Assembly (NCBI RefSeq): GCF_001039355.2
Contig: NW_019775430.1
Location: forward strand, 323,822 to 387,821
Length of the DNA: 64,000 nt
Direction of reading: 5' to 3'
Source of the DNA: Lingula anatina
Lineage: Eukaryota > Brachiopoda > Lingulata > Lingulida > Lingulidae
Shown: piece after piece, positions 9,809 to 21,209 of the stretch
How the letters are laid out: the number at the start of each line of letters is the position of its first letter
Numbering within the stretch: the stretch's first letter is position 1
Program-made: the position numbers and the translations under genes
The notes under the pieces: generated by a model
What the model was told of the DNA's origin: nothing
Database searches by the model: none
What the model saw: the letters and a program-made list of their open reading frames with translations, nothing else

Positions 9809-11971
9809 ATGGAGGACACAACAAAGATGGAGGATCACTACACATTACTTGGGATCATACCTGAAGCTACACCGGAGGTGATAACACAAGCTTTCTCTAC
9901 TAAGGCAAGTACAGTGAAAGATCTCAACACACCTGAAAATCAAAAACTTTTACAATCATATAGCATAGCCTACTCAACTCTAGTAAACCAAACATCCAGG
10001 ATTACCTATGACAGGGAGAATGGAATTGTCACAAACTATGATTACACTGATGAGTACTTTGGTCCAATAATTGAATCTACCACCCACAACAGTCGCTGTG
10101 CCACTATCAAAATCAGCTCTGTAAGTCTAGTGAAAAGATGGCTAGAAGTTTGTAGGCAGTACCACAAACCCGACACAGAGGTAGAGGTTAACAATGGCAC
10201 TGGAACTCAACTGAAATTCACCTATAATAGCACATCAGGAGCCAAACTTGGGACAGTATCTTTAACCCTGTACCACACTGCAAAGTCCAAAAAAATACAT
10301 ATTCAAGGGGATGCATATATGCTTTGGTTGGCAAATGACTACCCCAAAATGGCGATGATCGTCTCATCACCAAAGAAATTACAGCCTCCCAGTATCCTTG
10401 AACCCAGCAAACAAACAGCCAAAAATGACCACATAGAGGAAAGGGTGGAGATAGAAAACAGCCAGACTGAAGTAAAACAGAGAAGTGCACATCAAACACC
10501 AAAGGGTTTCAAGATAAAGGGGAATCCTAATATGAAAGAGAAGAAAACAGATCGTGATATTAGTAAAATTCAAGAAACACTACAAGCAGTGGAAAACCAG
10601 TACTCTGAAATTATATTCAGGACAGCAGATGCAAAAAGACAGGAAGCTAAGACTAACAGCACAATAACAGAGGAAGTGGAGCAAATTAAAGGATCATTAA
10701 CAGAGCAAATGGAAGCATTGTCTACACTCTCAACACAAATTCTCAAACTAACAGAGACAGTGAACAAGATACACTCTAAGCTCCTACCCACAAAACAAAC
10801 AATGCATGTGGGAACTCAATATGAAGAGCTGAATACGTGTGAAATAGGAACACAATGGGAGCATCCTCATATGACCCCCACAGAACTTGAGAACAATGAC
10901 AGTAGAAACATGACTGATACCATCTCTGATAACCCCCCACTTGCTATGCAATTATCTCCAGATAATAACCTGGACACTACACCACCCCCACAGGTCGCTA
11001 TCCTGACACCATCAACAATTGCTGTGGAGACCATTCAGCCCAAATCAAACCCAACATCTGAAGAAAGGAGAAATGCCAAACAACCTACTTCAAGGGAAAA
11101 GCCATCAGTGAAAATTACAAGGGAAAATACATGCCCACCTGTTGCAAACACTGAACATGAAACTGGATTAACTGGATTAACGACACTTGTGGAATCATCC
11201 CAGAACTCACCTGTGCTACCTGAGGAGAATGAGTTGACAGAAGAGAGAGTAACCTTGAACACAGCAAGTTACGAAAATGTAGTCATAACAAGCTCCATTG
11301 GGAAAGGATTATCTGCCAACAGACTCTTTCCACACTCTAAAAGTAAATGCTTCGTACTGAGTGGCAAAAAAATCAACGATGCAGCGGAATTAATCGGAGA
11401 AAAAGATTTTGGCACACCTAAGTCAATCACACTTATTATTGGATCAAATAACATTAGCGAGGGACAACATCCGCAAACTGTTGTAGACGAAACAATGGCG
11501 CTCATAAACAACATTGAGCAGAAGTACCAAGAGACTCAAATTATCATCAGCAAAATCTTGCCACGATGGGGAAATCGCAGCTTTAATGGGTCTGCGGTAC
11601 TTATCAACCGTCAGGTACAACATCTTTGTCGTTCACATGCCAATGTCCACTACATGGACAATGACAACATAACTGATAGGAGAGACCTATTTGCATGGGA
11701 TGGCATTCACCTCACCCCGCATGGGACCAGTACGCTGGCAAGAAATATTAAGGATGCAACAGGACAGCCAAACCCCCGCACCACACCTAGACATGGCCAC
11801 AGCCCCAGTGCTACCTACAGTCACCAGCATCGCCAGCACCATAGGAACCACCGCAAATGGAATCAAACACCTAATCAGTGGAATTCCCCCAAGGAAAAGG
11901 GTAACTCTATCGAGAATGAATTGAAACTACTACGTGAGTGTTTAAGCAAACTGGAAACTAAAATCTGCTAA
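9809..11971 (+). CDS. LINE ORF1: J-domain-like N-terminus, coiled coil, SGNH hydrolase domain
   Basis: An intact 720-residue frame; the ATG at 9809 is chosen because upstream in-frame codons lack an ATG. Residues about 9-70 (HYTLLGIIPEATPEVITQAF..LLQSYSIAYSTLVN..RITYD) fit the four-helix DnaJ J-domain pattern, but the HPD tripeptide that stimulates Hsp70 is absent. Residues about 110-185 form a beta-rich segment ending near IHIQGDAYMLWL. A coiled coil spans about 255-335, followed by a Ser/Thr/Pro-rich linker. The last third has SGNH blocks: SSIGKGL (block I position), IIGSNNI (block III Asn) and DGIHLTPHG (block V Asp/His). SGNH esterase domains are established in ORF1 of CR1/L2-type LINEs; the J-like start is my observation. 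Although ORF2 is broken, this frame has no stop over 2.1 kb, so the insertion may be young. Confidence 0.82.
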   Translation: MEDTTKMEDHYTLLGIIPEATPEVITQAFSTKASTVKDLNTPENQKLLQSYSIAYSTLVNQTSRITYDRENGIVTNYDYTDEYFGPIIESTTHNSRCATIKISSVSLVKRWLEVCRQYHKPDTEVEVNNGTGTQLKFTYNSTSGAKLGTVSLTLYHTAKSKKIHIQGDAYMLWLANDYPKMAMIVSSPKKLQPPSILEPSKQTAKNDHIEERVEIENSQTEVKQRSAHQTPKGFKIKGNPNMKEKKTDRDISKIQETLQAVENQYSEIIFRTADAKRQEAKTNSTITEEVEQIKGSLTEQMEALSTLSTQILKLTETVNKIHSKLLPTKQTMHVGTQYEELNTCEIGTQWEHPHMTPTELENNDSRNMTDTISDNPPLAMQLSPDNNLDTTPPPQVAILTPSTIAVETIQPKSNPTSEERRNAKQPTSREKPSVKITRENTCPPVANTEHETGLTGLTTLVESSQNSPVLPEENELTEERVTLNTASYENVVITSSIGKGLSANRLFPHSKSKCFVLSGKKINDAAELIGEKDFGTPKSITLIIGSNNISEGQHPQTVVDETMALINNIEQKYQETQIIISKILPRWGNRSFNGSAVLINRQVQHLCRSHANVHYMDNDNITDRRDLFAWDGIHLTPHGTSTLARNIKDATGQPNPRTTPRHGHSPSATYSHQHRQHHRNHRKWNQTPNQWNSPKEKGNSIENELKLLRECLSKLETKIC

Positions 11972-12414
11972 ATGTCAAACACTTATGAACACTAGTGTAA
12001 TATGGAACTGATTAAACCAATAACAACCAAGTAAGTGTCACTAATACAGAAAGAAAAGCTGAAATGTAAGTACCTATGCTCCCTCTTATGGTAACAATCC
12101 GTTCCTTAATGATGAAAATGTCAGATCATTAAAGGAAAAAGCATTGTAAATTATGAAGTATAAAAGTAGTTTAGTGAAATTGGAAATACATATCGGACAG
12201 AGATATATTAATGAGTGTGTAGAAGCACAGACATGTCTCAAGGAACATAATCAAGAAAAACTATTAAGAATATTATACTTTGTTTGGAAATGTAACGGCT
12301 TAATAGTTAAATATTGCATTGTTAGAAGTTAAAGGTTATAGTTTATATGTATAAGTATAGCATTATGGTTAGGCATTAAATTTACTTTTCTTGAGTCAAT
12401 ATACCAATTACAAT

Positions 12415-12697
12415 ATGTTACGTATAGGCATGCGGAATGTTAGGGGACTTGCTAAAAAATTAAGTGATGATAATTTCATTTCAACAGTTCAAAGCTTTGA
12501 CATATTTGTTTGCGTAGAAACTTTCAGCACTATAAGATCTAAAATAGCTTTACCTGGTGGCACCCATGGCCACACTGAACAACTCAGAAAGAAAAAGAAA
12601 GTTAAAGGCAGACCCTCTGGGGGTATAGTAGTATATTACAGAAAAGAATTCATATTTAGGGAATCAAAGTGCTTAGAAGCAAGAGTGAAAATCTGTT
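12415..12697 (+). pseudogene. LINE ORF2 5' part (AP-type endonuclease), truncated at an N
   Basis: Starts at the ATG at 12415 with MLRIGMRNVRGLAKKL, followed by FDIFVCVETF, whose Glu fits the catalytic Glu of the exonuclease-endonuclease-phosphatase fold, and GRPSGGIVVYYRK, a typical next block. The frame stops making sense at the ambiguous base 12698. The rest of the endonuclease and the reverse-transcriptase core are absent. Confidence 0.75.
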
Positions 12698-12698
12698 N
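12698..12698. other. ambiguous base N
   Basis: A single N exactly where LINE ORF2 similarity ends, suggesting a collapsed assembly gap rather than a real deletion. Confidence 0.95.
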
Positions 12699-12724
12699 GG
12701 TTTTAAGTGCTTGATGAATTCCCC

Positions 12725-13140
12725 ATTCAAATGGATATCTTGAATAAATGGTCTGCTTTTTTACTTTTGGCGGCCATTTTGGATTTAATACACCTGAAGG
12801 ATTCATACCATGGTGTTTTCTAACCTTTATATGATATTTTAAGTCATTAGAAGACTATGTACTTGAAGTTTTAATTTGAAAAGATATTTTGGTGGCCATA
12901 TTGGATTTGACGGCCATTTTGGAATTTTCAGACATGCCCATATATCTAAATTTGCTTAGAATTTTATTGTCCATAAGTGTGCCAAATTTCATGCTTGTAG
13001 GTAAAAAATGCACAATTTTTCACCAATTTCCTGGACTACTATGTTCTTTGGGAATTATATATAAAATAGTCTTTTCAGGCGTAAAAACTACGTATTTTGG
13101 CACTGTCACAATTATTTAATTTTAACATCAAAATTTAATT
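12725..13140. repeat. dispersed repeat with GGCGGCCATTTTGGATTT motifs
   Basis: Contains GGCGGCCATTTTGGATTT, GGTGGCCATATTGGATTT and GACGGCCATTTTGGAATTT in spaced order, followed by a GTGCCAAATTTCATGCTTG stretch. This style is familiar from interspersed repeats of marine invertebrates. No protein is seen. Confidence 0.45.
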
Positions 13141-13268
13141 CATTTTAGTAAAAGGATTCACAATAAAAGCGGCCGGCGTCGGCCAAGTTTCGAACATCAT
13201 ACTTGTGTTTGTCACTTTATTGCTCCTTTCTCGGCATCGTATTGAACCTTTAGATCAAGGAGACATAA

Positions 13269-14005
13269 ATGCACTTAAAGATGTGTAAATGGGCACTTGG
13301 TGTGAGAAGGTCAGCTAGCAATAATGCCTGCCGTGCAGAACTTGGGCGTTTCCCGTTATACTTAGACATTGTCAAATTGGTATCAAGATACAGTGAAAGG
13401 CTGAATAACCTCCCAGAGCAAAGAACTGTCAAGCAAGCGTACAATAGAGAACAAGCAAAAAGGGGAAAAACTGGGTTTGGGCAATGTCAAAGTTGGCTGC
13501 ATGTTGGGGACTTAATCACTCAAATTCCACCCCAATTGTCAATAAGATTCACAATAACCAAAATCTAGAAAGTGACATAGCCGTCAAAATAAAATCAGAT
13601 GTTTGGGAAGGGTTACACAGAGAGGAAAATAATAAGCTGAGGACATACAGAGAAATTAAACATCAATATGAACCCTAACCATACTTAAAAATGAATATTT
13701 CACGCACCCACTCAAAACTTTTGGCAAAATAGCGAATTAGTGAACATGACCTAGAAATTGAAAGAGGGAGACATACAAACCCAAAAACACAACTTTCAGA
13801 CTGAAAATGCCCCCATTGTAATGAGGTGGAAGATGAAATACATTTTTTCCTAAAATGCGGCCATCACGAAATTGAAAGAAAATTGCTATTCCAATGCATA
13901 CCAGAGGTAAACTTGCAAGGTCTAACAGACGAGGTCAAACAGCTTGACATCATTCTAAACCCACCCACTGAACAGAGTGCAATTGCAGTAGGGGAATTTT
14001 ATTAG
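13269..14005 (+). pseudogene. LINE ORF2 C-terminal part with Cys/His cluster
   Basis: The frame reads LKMCKWALGVRRSASNNACR..LGRFPLYLDI, the typical region C-terminal to LINE reverse transcriptases. It shifts frame near 13500 (SKLAACWGLNHSN) and carries stops near 13680-13800. It ends with CPHCNEVEDEIHFFLKC, the C-x2-C-x8-H-x4-C cluster common at the end of CR1/L2-type ORF2. Several frameshifts make it non-functional. Confidence 0.8.
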
Positions 14006-14222
14006 TAAAAGTATGAAAAAACGTAATTAACTAGAAGTGCACAAATGATTTCATGCATCTCACCTGTACATTACTAGAATGTATATTGTATAACATTATA
14101 TAGGTATAATTTTTTCATTTATTTAGTATTAATACTACTCTCAATATGTATAATGTATATAGTAGTTAGAGAGCCTCTAAATTTTAAAAAACATTTCTGT
14201 GCTCAATAAATTATTATTATTA

Positions 14223-15770
14223 TAAAATGAGTTATCAGTTGTGAATATCAGGTAAGTGGCCAGGTTATGATTTAAGGTGATTTCATTCTTCCTAACATTG
14301 CTTTTTCAAATTAACAAAGTTTTATTTCGATATGGTTTGTAACTTCTGCTGATGTGATTGTTGTAGACAACAGTCTTTCTTATTGGGATGATTCTATTTT
14401 AAATTCTTCGGAGAAAACCAAACTACTTTCACTTAGTGGAAATTGTTTAATTTACCTGGATAGCAGCCAAATATGTTGTTATACTGCATTCCCTATTCAA
14501 GGTCAGGTTTTTAAAACAATAGTTAAGATCGTGATGCTTTTTACAAACATTTTGAATGCAAATCATTGTAGTTACTGTCTCCTGGGTGTGCGAAAAATTG
14601 CCGTGGGAAAAAGCGACTTCATTGCTTATTAGAACAATACTCAGGTGTAGCGGCTGTGAAATGGAATAGGAGAAGATAGAAAGCATGGACATGTACACAG
14701 ACAAAATAATATTTCTGAAGATCACCTAGAATTGAACAACCAATCAGAACTTAGAGTCATGGTGTGGTTGAAAATAAAACCTAGATAAAACCCCTTACAC
14801 TATCTTTTTTTAATCTGTAAGCCTATTTGTCAAATCCTCTTATTACTCTCTTTATTTGTTTAATTTCTTTTTACCGTGTATACAGAAGAAAACTTTTTGA
14901 GCGAGTTGTTTTGTGTGGACAGTCCCGGTTGAGCATCAATAATAAATTTCCCCACCTACATAAGTATATTCTGTAATTATATGTTAACGTTTAAATAATA
15001 GTTTCTCTATTTTAATTTACTTAATTATTCATCTCTATTTTATTCCATTAACTATCATTTTTTTCCAGTTTCTGTGGCGAAATCGACGCTGGATGGGGCG
15101 ATTTTATGTTCCCTACCGGTTTACGTAAACACTGCATTTCATTATTGTTTGCTCTTTTCGAGCGCGACTCCATTATTGTCGATATCACATTCTTTCAAGC
15201 GATTTTTAATACGGTAGACCTTGTGTACAATTTATGCTCGATTTTATTTGAGCTTACGTGACTTCACTACAGAAAACGCGTTTACAAAGGATTCAGGACG
15301 CGTAACGAAACCCTAGCTTCTTCAACAACATGCCTGAAATGCTTGCTCATATAAGTTTCAGACACAGGAAACTATTAGGCCTAGATCAAGATACCTTTTG
15401 AGAAAACACGGTTAAGAACTACTATCTGATAGCACAGGGGAAGAGGCGGTTTAATTTGGAAGAGACCACTCGCGATAAAGTGCCCCCCGCTATCTTGGTC
15501 CCTACACGGTGTGTGAAGTTGGAAAGTCAAAATTTAAAGGGTGTTATAAGTTAACAGATGGAAAGGACGGAAGATAACGACACCTTTTTAGGCTTTCTGT
15601 AATATTCTTTGAGACCAAAAATTCATAACCATTGTTTTAATGAGTGGGACTCTTGGTTTTACCACAGGCCCTCTAATTTTAGAATGAGTCTCAGTACGTT
15701 TCAAAATGCACTTCCCCCCGGACCATGATATTCAAAACTTAGCGTCCAGAGACTCATTATTAAAAATGCA
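14223..15770. other. intergenic; no gene recognised
   Basis: AT-rich sequence with only short frames (one of 92 codons at 14354-14632 has no recognisable motif). No repeats of note were seen. Confidence 0.5.
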
Positions 15771-17654
15771 GGTCGGCTTTCACGAAACGTTTCGCAATTT
15801 GCGCAATTGCGCAAAGTCCCTTTTTGCGAACAGACCCTTTTACGAACGTTTCGCAAAATATTTCGCTATTTGCGCGAGATATTTGGTAAAGATCGGACCC
15901 TGTCGCTAAGACTTTTCGCAAGCGTACTTTGGCGTTCGCGTAGCTTTTCTTGTCGTCCGAAACGAAAATAGGCGAATTTAGGCGAAAATAGGCGAAATTA
16001 CATGTACCCGGTGTACGTAATTACCGTCTACAACCGAGCACAACCGACCACTACCGTCCACATGCACTAATTACCGTCCACACAACAGTCCACAAGCAAT
16101 AAATACCGTCCACAAGCGTCCTCCCATATGAAAGAAGTGAAAAATCAGATAATAGTTAGAAATGTAACATAAGGGTGCTTTATTGGAAAAAACGTAATGA
16201 ACTCGGGTCTGTAGACGTTTTCAAGACGGTGAACCAGACTCGATTGTCTCATTTGTGCAATGAAAACCACGTAAAACGATGTTTACTAGTCTTCTAAAAT
16301 GAAAAAAAGGAAAAAAAACGTTTATAAGTATACAGTAAACATCGATATAGCCAGGTTGCCTTGATTCAACAAGCGTCCAACGGTACAGCCGAGCGTGCGG
16401 AGAACGGACTCTGCACTGAATGCAGTTATTTCAATAAAAAAGTTTATATAACTATCAGTCATTTTTGTCTATCAAAATCCATGGTTTTACCCTACTCCGT
16501 TTTTAGAATAATTGAATGAAGGACGGCCATAAGCATACAGAAAAATCGGATGTAAAATAAAACAAATGTTTATTAACAATTCACGCCCGACTATGCATAC
16601 CAATAACATTAGTCGGTGTTACTTTTCTGTCAAAACCTGGTTAATTTTCTAATATGTGAAAACTTTGGGAGGGGGGTAAATATCTTGTTGAAATGTTGTT
16701 TATTAGCCAAAATGTTACCAGAAATTTTGTAAGATTTTTTATTTAATAACTCTAGCATCACTTATGTTATTTATAGATCCAAATGTAGTGTTGGAATTTG
16801 ATTAAATAGCAGTGCTCTCATATGCCAGTGTTATCTTGATGAAAGGAAGAAATTAGTAATAACAATATCAGTATTTAAATGAAAAGATGGGGACAGCTGT
16901 TCTTAAGATCAAAGGTAATGGGATAATTATAATGTTTGCAACCCAAGTGTCCGAATAAAAGCAAGTGCAAGTGTATCCATCACTCTAACCATGTCTGGAA
17001 AGCAAGGTGGACCGACTATTCTCCTCTATGGAGACTCTCTTATCAGGCGCGTGCGGGACGGCCATTTGCCAGCCCCAGGTGAATTTAGACGACATATGCA
17101 TCCACGTCAACCATCACTAATCTTTATGTTTAATAAGACGCCTTTACTTTTTATGTATTTTTGAAATATTTTTTATTTATTGAGCATTATGTTGGTTTCT
17201 ATACAGAGTATGTCGGTATCTCAAAACGATAAGACTCGACAAGCAAAATGATAAAACGATTTTGTAAAAAATACTTTTCTCTCAAATGTTGAAAGTGACG
17301 ATCTCGAAATGATGTTAGCACCTCGCAAAAATTTTTTTTCTTGTCAAAATGATGAAAGTGACGATCTCAAAATAATGTTAGCACCTCCCCCCCCCCAAAA
17401 AAAAAATCTTATCAAAATGATACTTTCATCATTTTTGTAGGCCTACAAACGGCGTTCTATACATCCAGGGGTCCGGGGCACGAGCATTTGTTGTCATATT
17501 TCTTGCCTCCGCGGCCAAAAGAGTTGGGTTTTGAGATTACAGTATTTACTTCCGGGCACGACGTCGTGCGCTAACAGCGAATGGTTTCGAGAAAGCTACG
17601 CAAAAAAAATTAGCGCAATTGCGCAAACTGCGAAACGTTTCGTGAAAGCCGGCC
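15771..17654. mobile_element. 1.9-kb element bounded by inverted repeats (GGCTTTCACGAAACGTTTCG)
   Basis: The left end at 15771 reads GGTCGGCTTTCACGAAACG followed by a TTTGCGCAATTGCGCAAA palindrome. The right end (about 17597-17654) is its reverse complement, with the GCGCAATTGCGCAAA palindrome followed by CGTTTCGTGAAAGCCGGCC. Inside are short repeats (GGCGAAAATA near 15968; TACCGTCCACAAGC near 16020-16120), a 64-bp tandem duplication near 17290-17385 and one SGNH-like exon (16991-17078). No transposase is recognisable, so it is probably non-autonomous. Confidence 0.7.
16991..17078 (+). pseudogene. isolated SGNH-hydrolase first-exon fragment
   Basis: ATG at 16991 opens MSGKQGGPTILLYGDSLIRR, then VRDGHLPAPG. 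LLYGDSLI is the GDS(L) block I of SGNH/GDSL hydrolases. A GT donor follows at 17079 (CCCCAG then GTGAAT). No later SGNH blocks were found downstream, so this is a captured exon, a relic, or the start of a transposon gene whose rest is lost. Confidence 0.5.
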
Positions 17655-17805
17655 CAGGCCTATCCAACTACCAGACTCGGCACCTACGGATCCAGAATAA
17701 ACCGGTATATCAGACCACGCTACCCGTTTTCAAGGTGTGTGTCAGATCGCATTACAGAGTATCATACCCCATCACAAATTTTGTAAGCCTACCTGTCATC
17801 CGGGT
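17655..17805 (+). repeat. repeat copy related to the 23.2-kb foldback arm
   Basis: Begins AGGCCTATCCAACTACCAGA and matches 23200-23330 over about 130 bp (shared ACCCGTTTTCAAGGTG). It abuts the right end of the 1.9-kb inverted-repeat element. Confidence 0.75.
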
Positions 17806-20800
17806 TTCGCGCCTCGTTTTCGTCAAGTAGGAGTCGTATGAATACAACAACATGGCGACAGACGACTCCCTCAATCTTGTCCATCCCGCTAGTCATGAAA
17901 ATATTTAACCCCCGACAGAATATGCTTCCGCTATCAAAATTACGTCTACTTTTCTAAATTAATATATAAGTTTGCAAGTTCTTATTTACAAAAATCACTG
18001 GCTATGTTCGAACCTAAATTTTATGTGACGGATACAATACGAGTCGCCGAGCTGTACGTGAAATATTACGAGTGTATTGGCGAGCCGCAGGTACTAGTAG
18101 CAAACTTTATCAGATAACAATCTGACTCTAACCAACAGCGCTGTAAACCCAGTTAACAATGCTGTCATCTTTACCTGTATCTTTACAGGTATTATGCCAG
18201 TGGTACGTTTGCTACATTTGAGTAAGGAAATATGCTTTGATGCTTATATTTATTTGGAATACGTTAGCATCAACCTGTTAATAAAAACTTGGAAACTTTC
18301 AATGCTATTACACAATAACAGTATAATGATGGGAGATGTTATGATTAAATGCTTAGAAGAAATAATACAAACAGATCATGTGAAATATAAAATGAATTCA
18401 TTTTATTTGGGTTATTTATATATTTATTTATTTCAAACCAATTAATTATCAAACATAAAGCTTATTTTTAGAAACATTAACAGATATTACTGCAATATAA
18501 CCCCGCTGGTGCACAGATCTACAGTTCTAAAATGCAAATACCTTCCACACACCACTGATGAAATGTGAATAATCATATGTATAAAGCAGTAAAAATATCA
18601 CAAAATCTGTGTAGGCAAGATACTTCTACAAGTAACCTCATTAATCAGTCAGGAAACTTCATTATGCATTCAATAAATGTAGAAATTTGAGCAAAAGAAA
18701 TTCTACATACAGACATGACAGATTTACCATATATTGCCACCAACTCTTAACTGAATGGGCACAGAAAGAACAAAGTGAGTCTCCCTCCCATTAAAAAGAA
18801 TAATAAAAAAAATTAATTAAAAACAGATACTGCCAGTCTAAATACTGAAAAACAATGGTACCTTGCAGCCTTCACTGCCTCACTATTTGCAGACAATGTT
18901 CTAGTCACTGTAACTGTGAACTTTTGATGAGGCATAGACGCAAGAATAACTCCTTTGAAGTATATTGTGAAGGTCTCTTTTGTCATAAATCTGCCACGTT
19001 TAACCTGAATGTACATATTGCAATTCACACCGCAGCAGCTTGTCTTAGTAAGGGCTCAACCAGCTGAAAACTTGAGGCACAGCTTCAGGGACAAGATCAC
19101 ACCATCTACCCTTGCTGTGATGATGGATCTACTAGTACATTATCTATGTCTTGTCCTCCTAGTTTCTCTAATACCATTTCCCCTGGTCTATGCTCACATC
19201 AATCTCTACAGCTTTACCAACAGCTACCGTTTTTACATCTGAAAGTATAAAGCCAAAATTGTAATAAAGCACTATCAATTTACTTGTTATATATTGATTT
19301 GAGGGCAAGAGAAAAAGGCAGGAACCTCATAACATAATCAAGAAAACTAAAAATCAAATATGCATAATCAAATAGCTTCAATTGTATATACTACTGATGA
19401 TTTTATCTTTTAAACTTCAGCATAAATTTTGACTTTCTCTTGTTAAAGCATAGCCACTTTATCAAAATGTGCTTGAACATATAATAATAATAATAAACAA
19501 CCTGCACACATGATGGAACATGGAGGTCAATTGCCACAAAATAAGTTGATTTGTACTTGGTAGCCTGAGAAATAGTATCAGGTATTAATTTGAGCAGTAA
19601 TAATACCACAGAGTTAACAACGACACAAGCATATGGTGTAATGTAACAAAATTCATGCATTACTTGCTGTGGCATGCAGTGTCCTCCTCAACCTATCGTG
19701 CACCGCAGGTTTTGATTTTCAATTTCATCAAAAAATTTTATTGCTGTTAGTTTGATCTATATATCTGCTATTCAAATAATATCGTTTGGAAAATAACTAA
19801 CTGATTTCATTATGCTTTTGCAACATGAAATTATCATTAACTTTGCCGGTTCACGTGTACACAGTACCTTGCTATCAGTGCTGCTCTTTTCTCCCCAACT
19901 CGCCACTGACAGGCTAACCACACCGTTTCAAAACAACGTTGGTATGCTCCTTTACTTTTGGTGTTGGCAGTTTCGCCCCGGGGACATCGTTTTCGGTTGA
20001 AAACAACGTATCGTTTTCACTCATCTTTGCATTGCTCCTGTACAAAATGTCTGCTTGCTGCCCCCCAAGGGAAAAATCGTAGCACGTGGGTAGTTACGCA
20101 AGACCTGTGACGTATATCGCGCGCGACCTTATTGACGTGGCCACTGATTGCTTGAGTCATTAGGGCTTGCTTGACTGCCTGTCAATCATTCTGGCAGTGC
20201 TAGCGGTAACCCCTTGAAGTTACTAACAGGAGGTGAGATTGATACAAAAATAAGATTTTCTGACATCCAAATGCATGCAAACAAGCTAATTTCAACCGGC
20301 AATAGAGTACTCATCTTCGCGATCGTCAGAACGATAACAGGTAAAGCTGCCAACAATTTAATTTGCTAATTTGGACAATTAACCTCCCTGAAAGGGTTTT
20401 TGCTCGTTTTCTTTGCTTTCAATATTGACGAGATAGCGTTATCTTAGCAAGCTATAACTGTCTACCTGTACAACTGAGGGAGACCAAATTCACCATGCTA
20501 ATTATGAAAAGTATGCACTAAAAGTACTTTTTAAGAAATTTTCATTGATCCTCTCTTTTCTAATTTATAGACTTTGAAAGTGAAAATTCCCTAATATTTT
20601 GATGTAATTTCACGTTTTTATAGATAAAATCAACAGTAAGTGTCTGAAGAAAAATCCCTGACTCCATGGTGTAGTACTTTGTTCAAGTGTTATAATGCCA
20701 TCAAAAGCTAGTTTATAGCTTCCAGGTGCCTGAGAAAATCAGGTGTATAAAAATGGTGTTTTTGTCCCTAAAATCCCAATATTACGTCACACGATGAAGT

Positions 20801-21209
20801 TGGAGCTGTGTTCCAAGCATTACTAGATATTTTGAAGATACATTAAATGAATGTGACAGGAATAAAAAAGCCAAGACCTTTATTTTAAGAGAAAATCTCA
20901 AACCTACATTCCCCCCTTAAGTGTGTGCTTTGATATTTCTGACATAAATTTTGCACTACGAATAAAAAATACTTCATTTCATGCTTTTATTTTACTGTCG
21001 AAGTGCTTCATTTTCCTTTTATGCATATTCAGTGACAAGCAAGCTAAAATCGCACAAAATAATTGAATAAATGAATACTCTATGTATAAGATTATCATGT
21101 TTTTTTTAGAATGCATGTCATACTTGTAGGGAAAAATAAAAGAGCAAAATCAGTGCAGATCGAATTTTTTAAGTGAGTAAAACACTTCTGCAGTTTTACA
21201 TTTATGACA
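17806..21209. other. intergenic; no gene recognised
   Basis: Short frames only, for example 18194-18445, 19009-19242 and 19403-19675, none with recognisable motifs. An AATAATAATAATAA run near 19481 may be an old LINE tail in minus orientation. Confidence 0.45.

Larger units (their letters stand above)
9590..14222 (+). mobile_element. non-LTR retrotransposon (LINE), SGNH-type ORF1, broken ORF2
   Basis: Order: 5' leader (from about 9590, just after an A-run), full ORF1 (9809-11971), start of ORF2 (endonuclease, 12415-12697), a foreign or gap-related stretch (12698 to about 13250), ORF2 C-terminal part with a Cys/His cluster (13269-14005), and a 3' end with an ATT-repeat tail (TAAATTATTATTATTATAAA near 14207-14226). 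Esterase-type ORF1 and microsatellite-like 3' tails are known in the CR1/L2 group of LINEs. The reverse-transcriptase core is missing. Confidence 0.8.
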
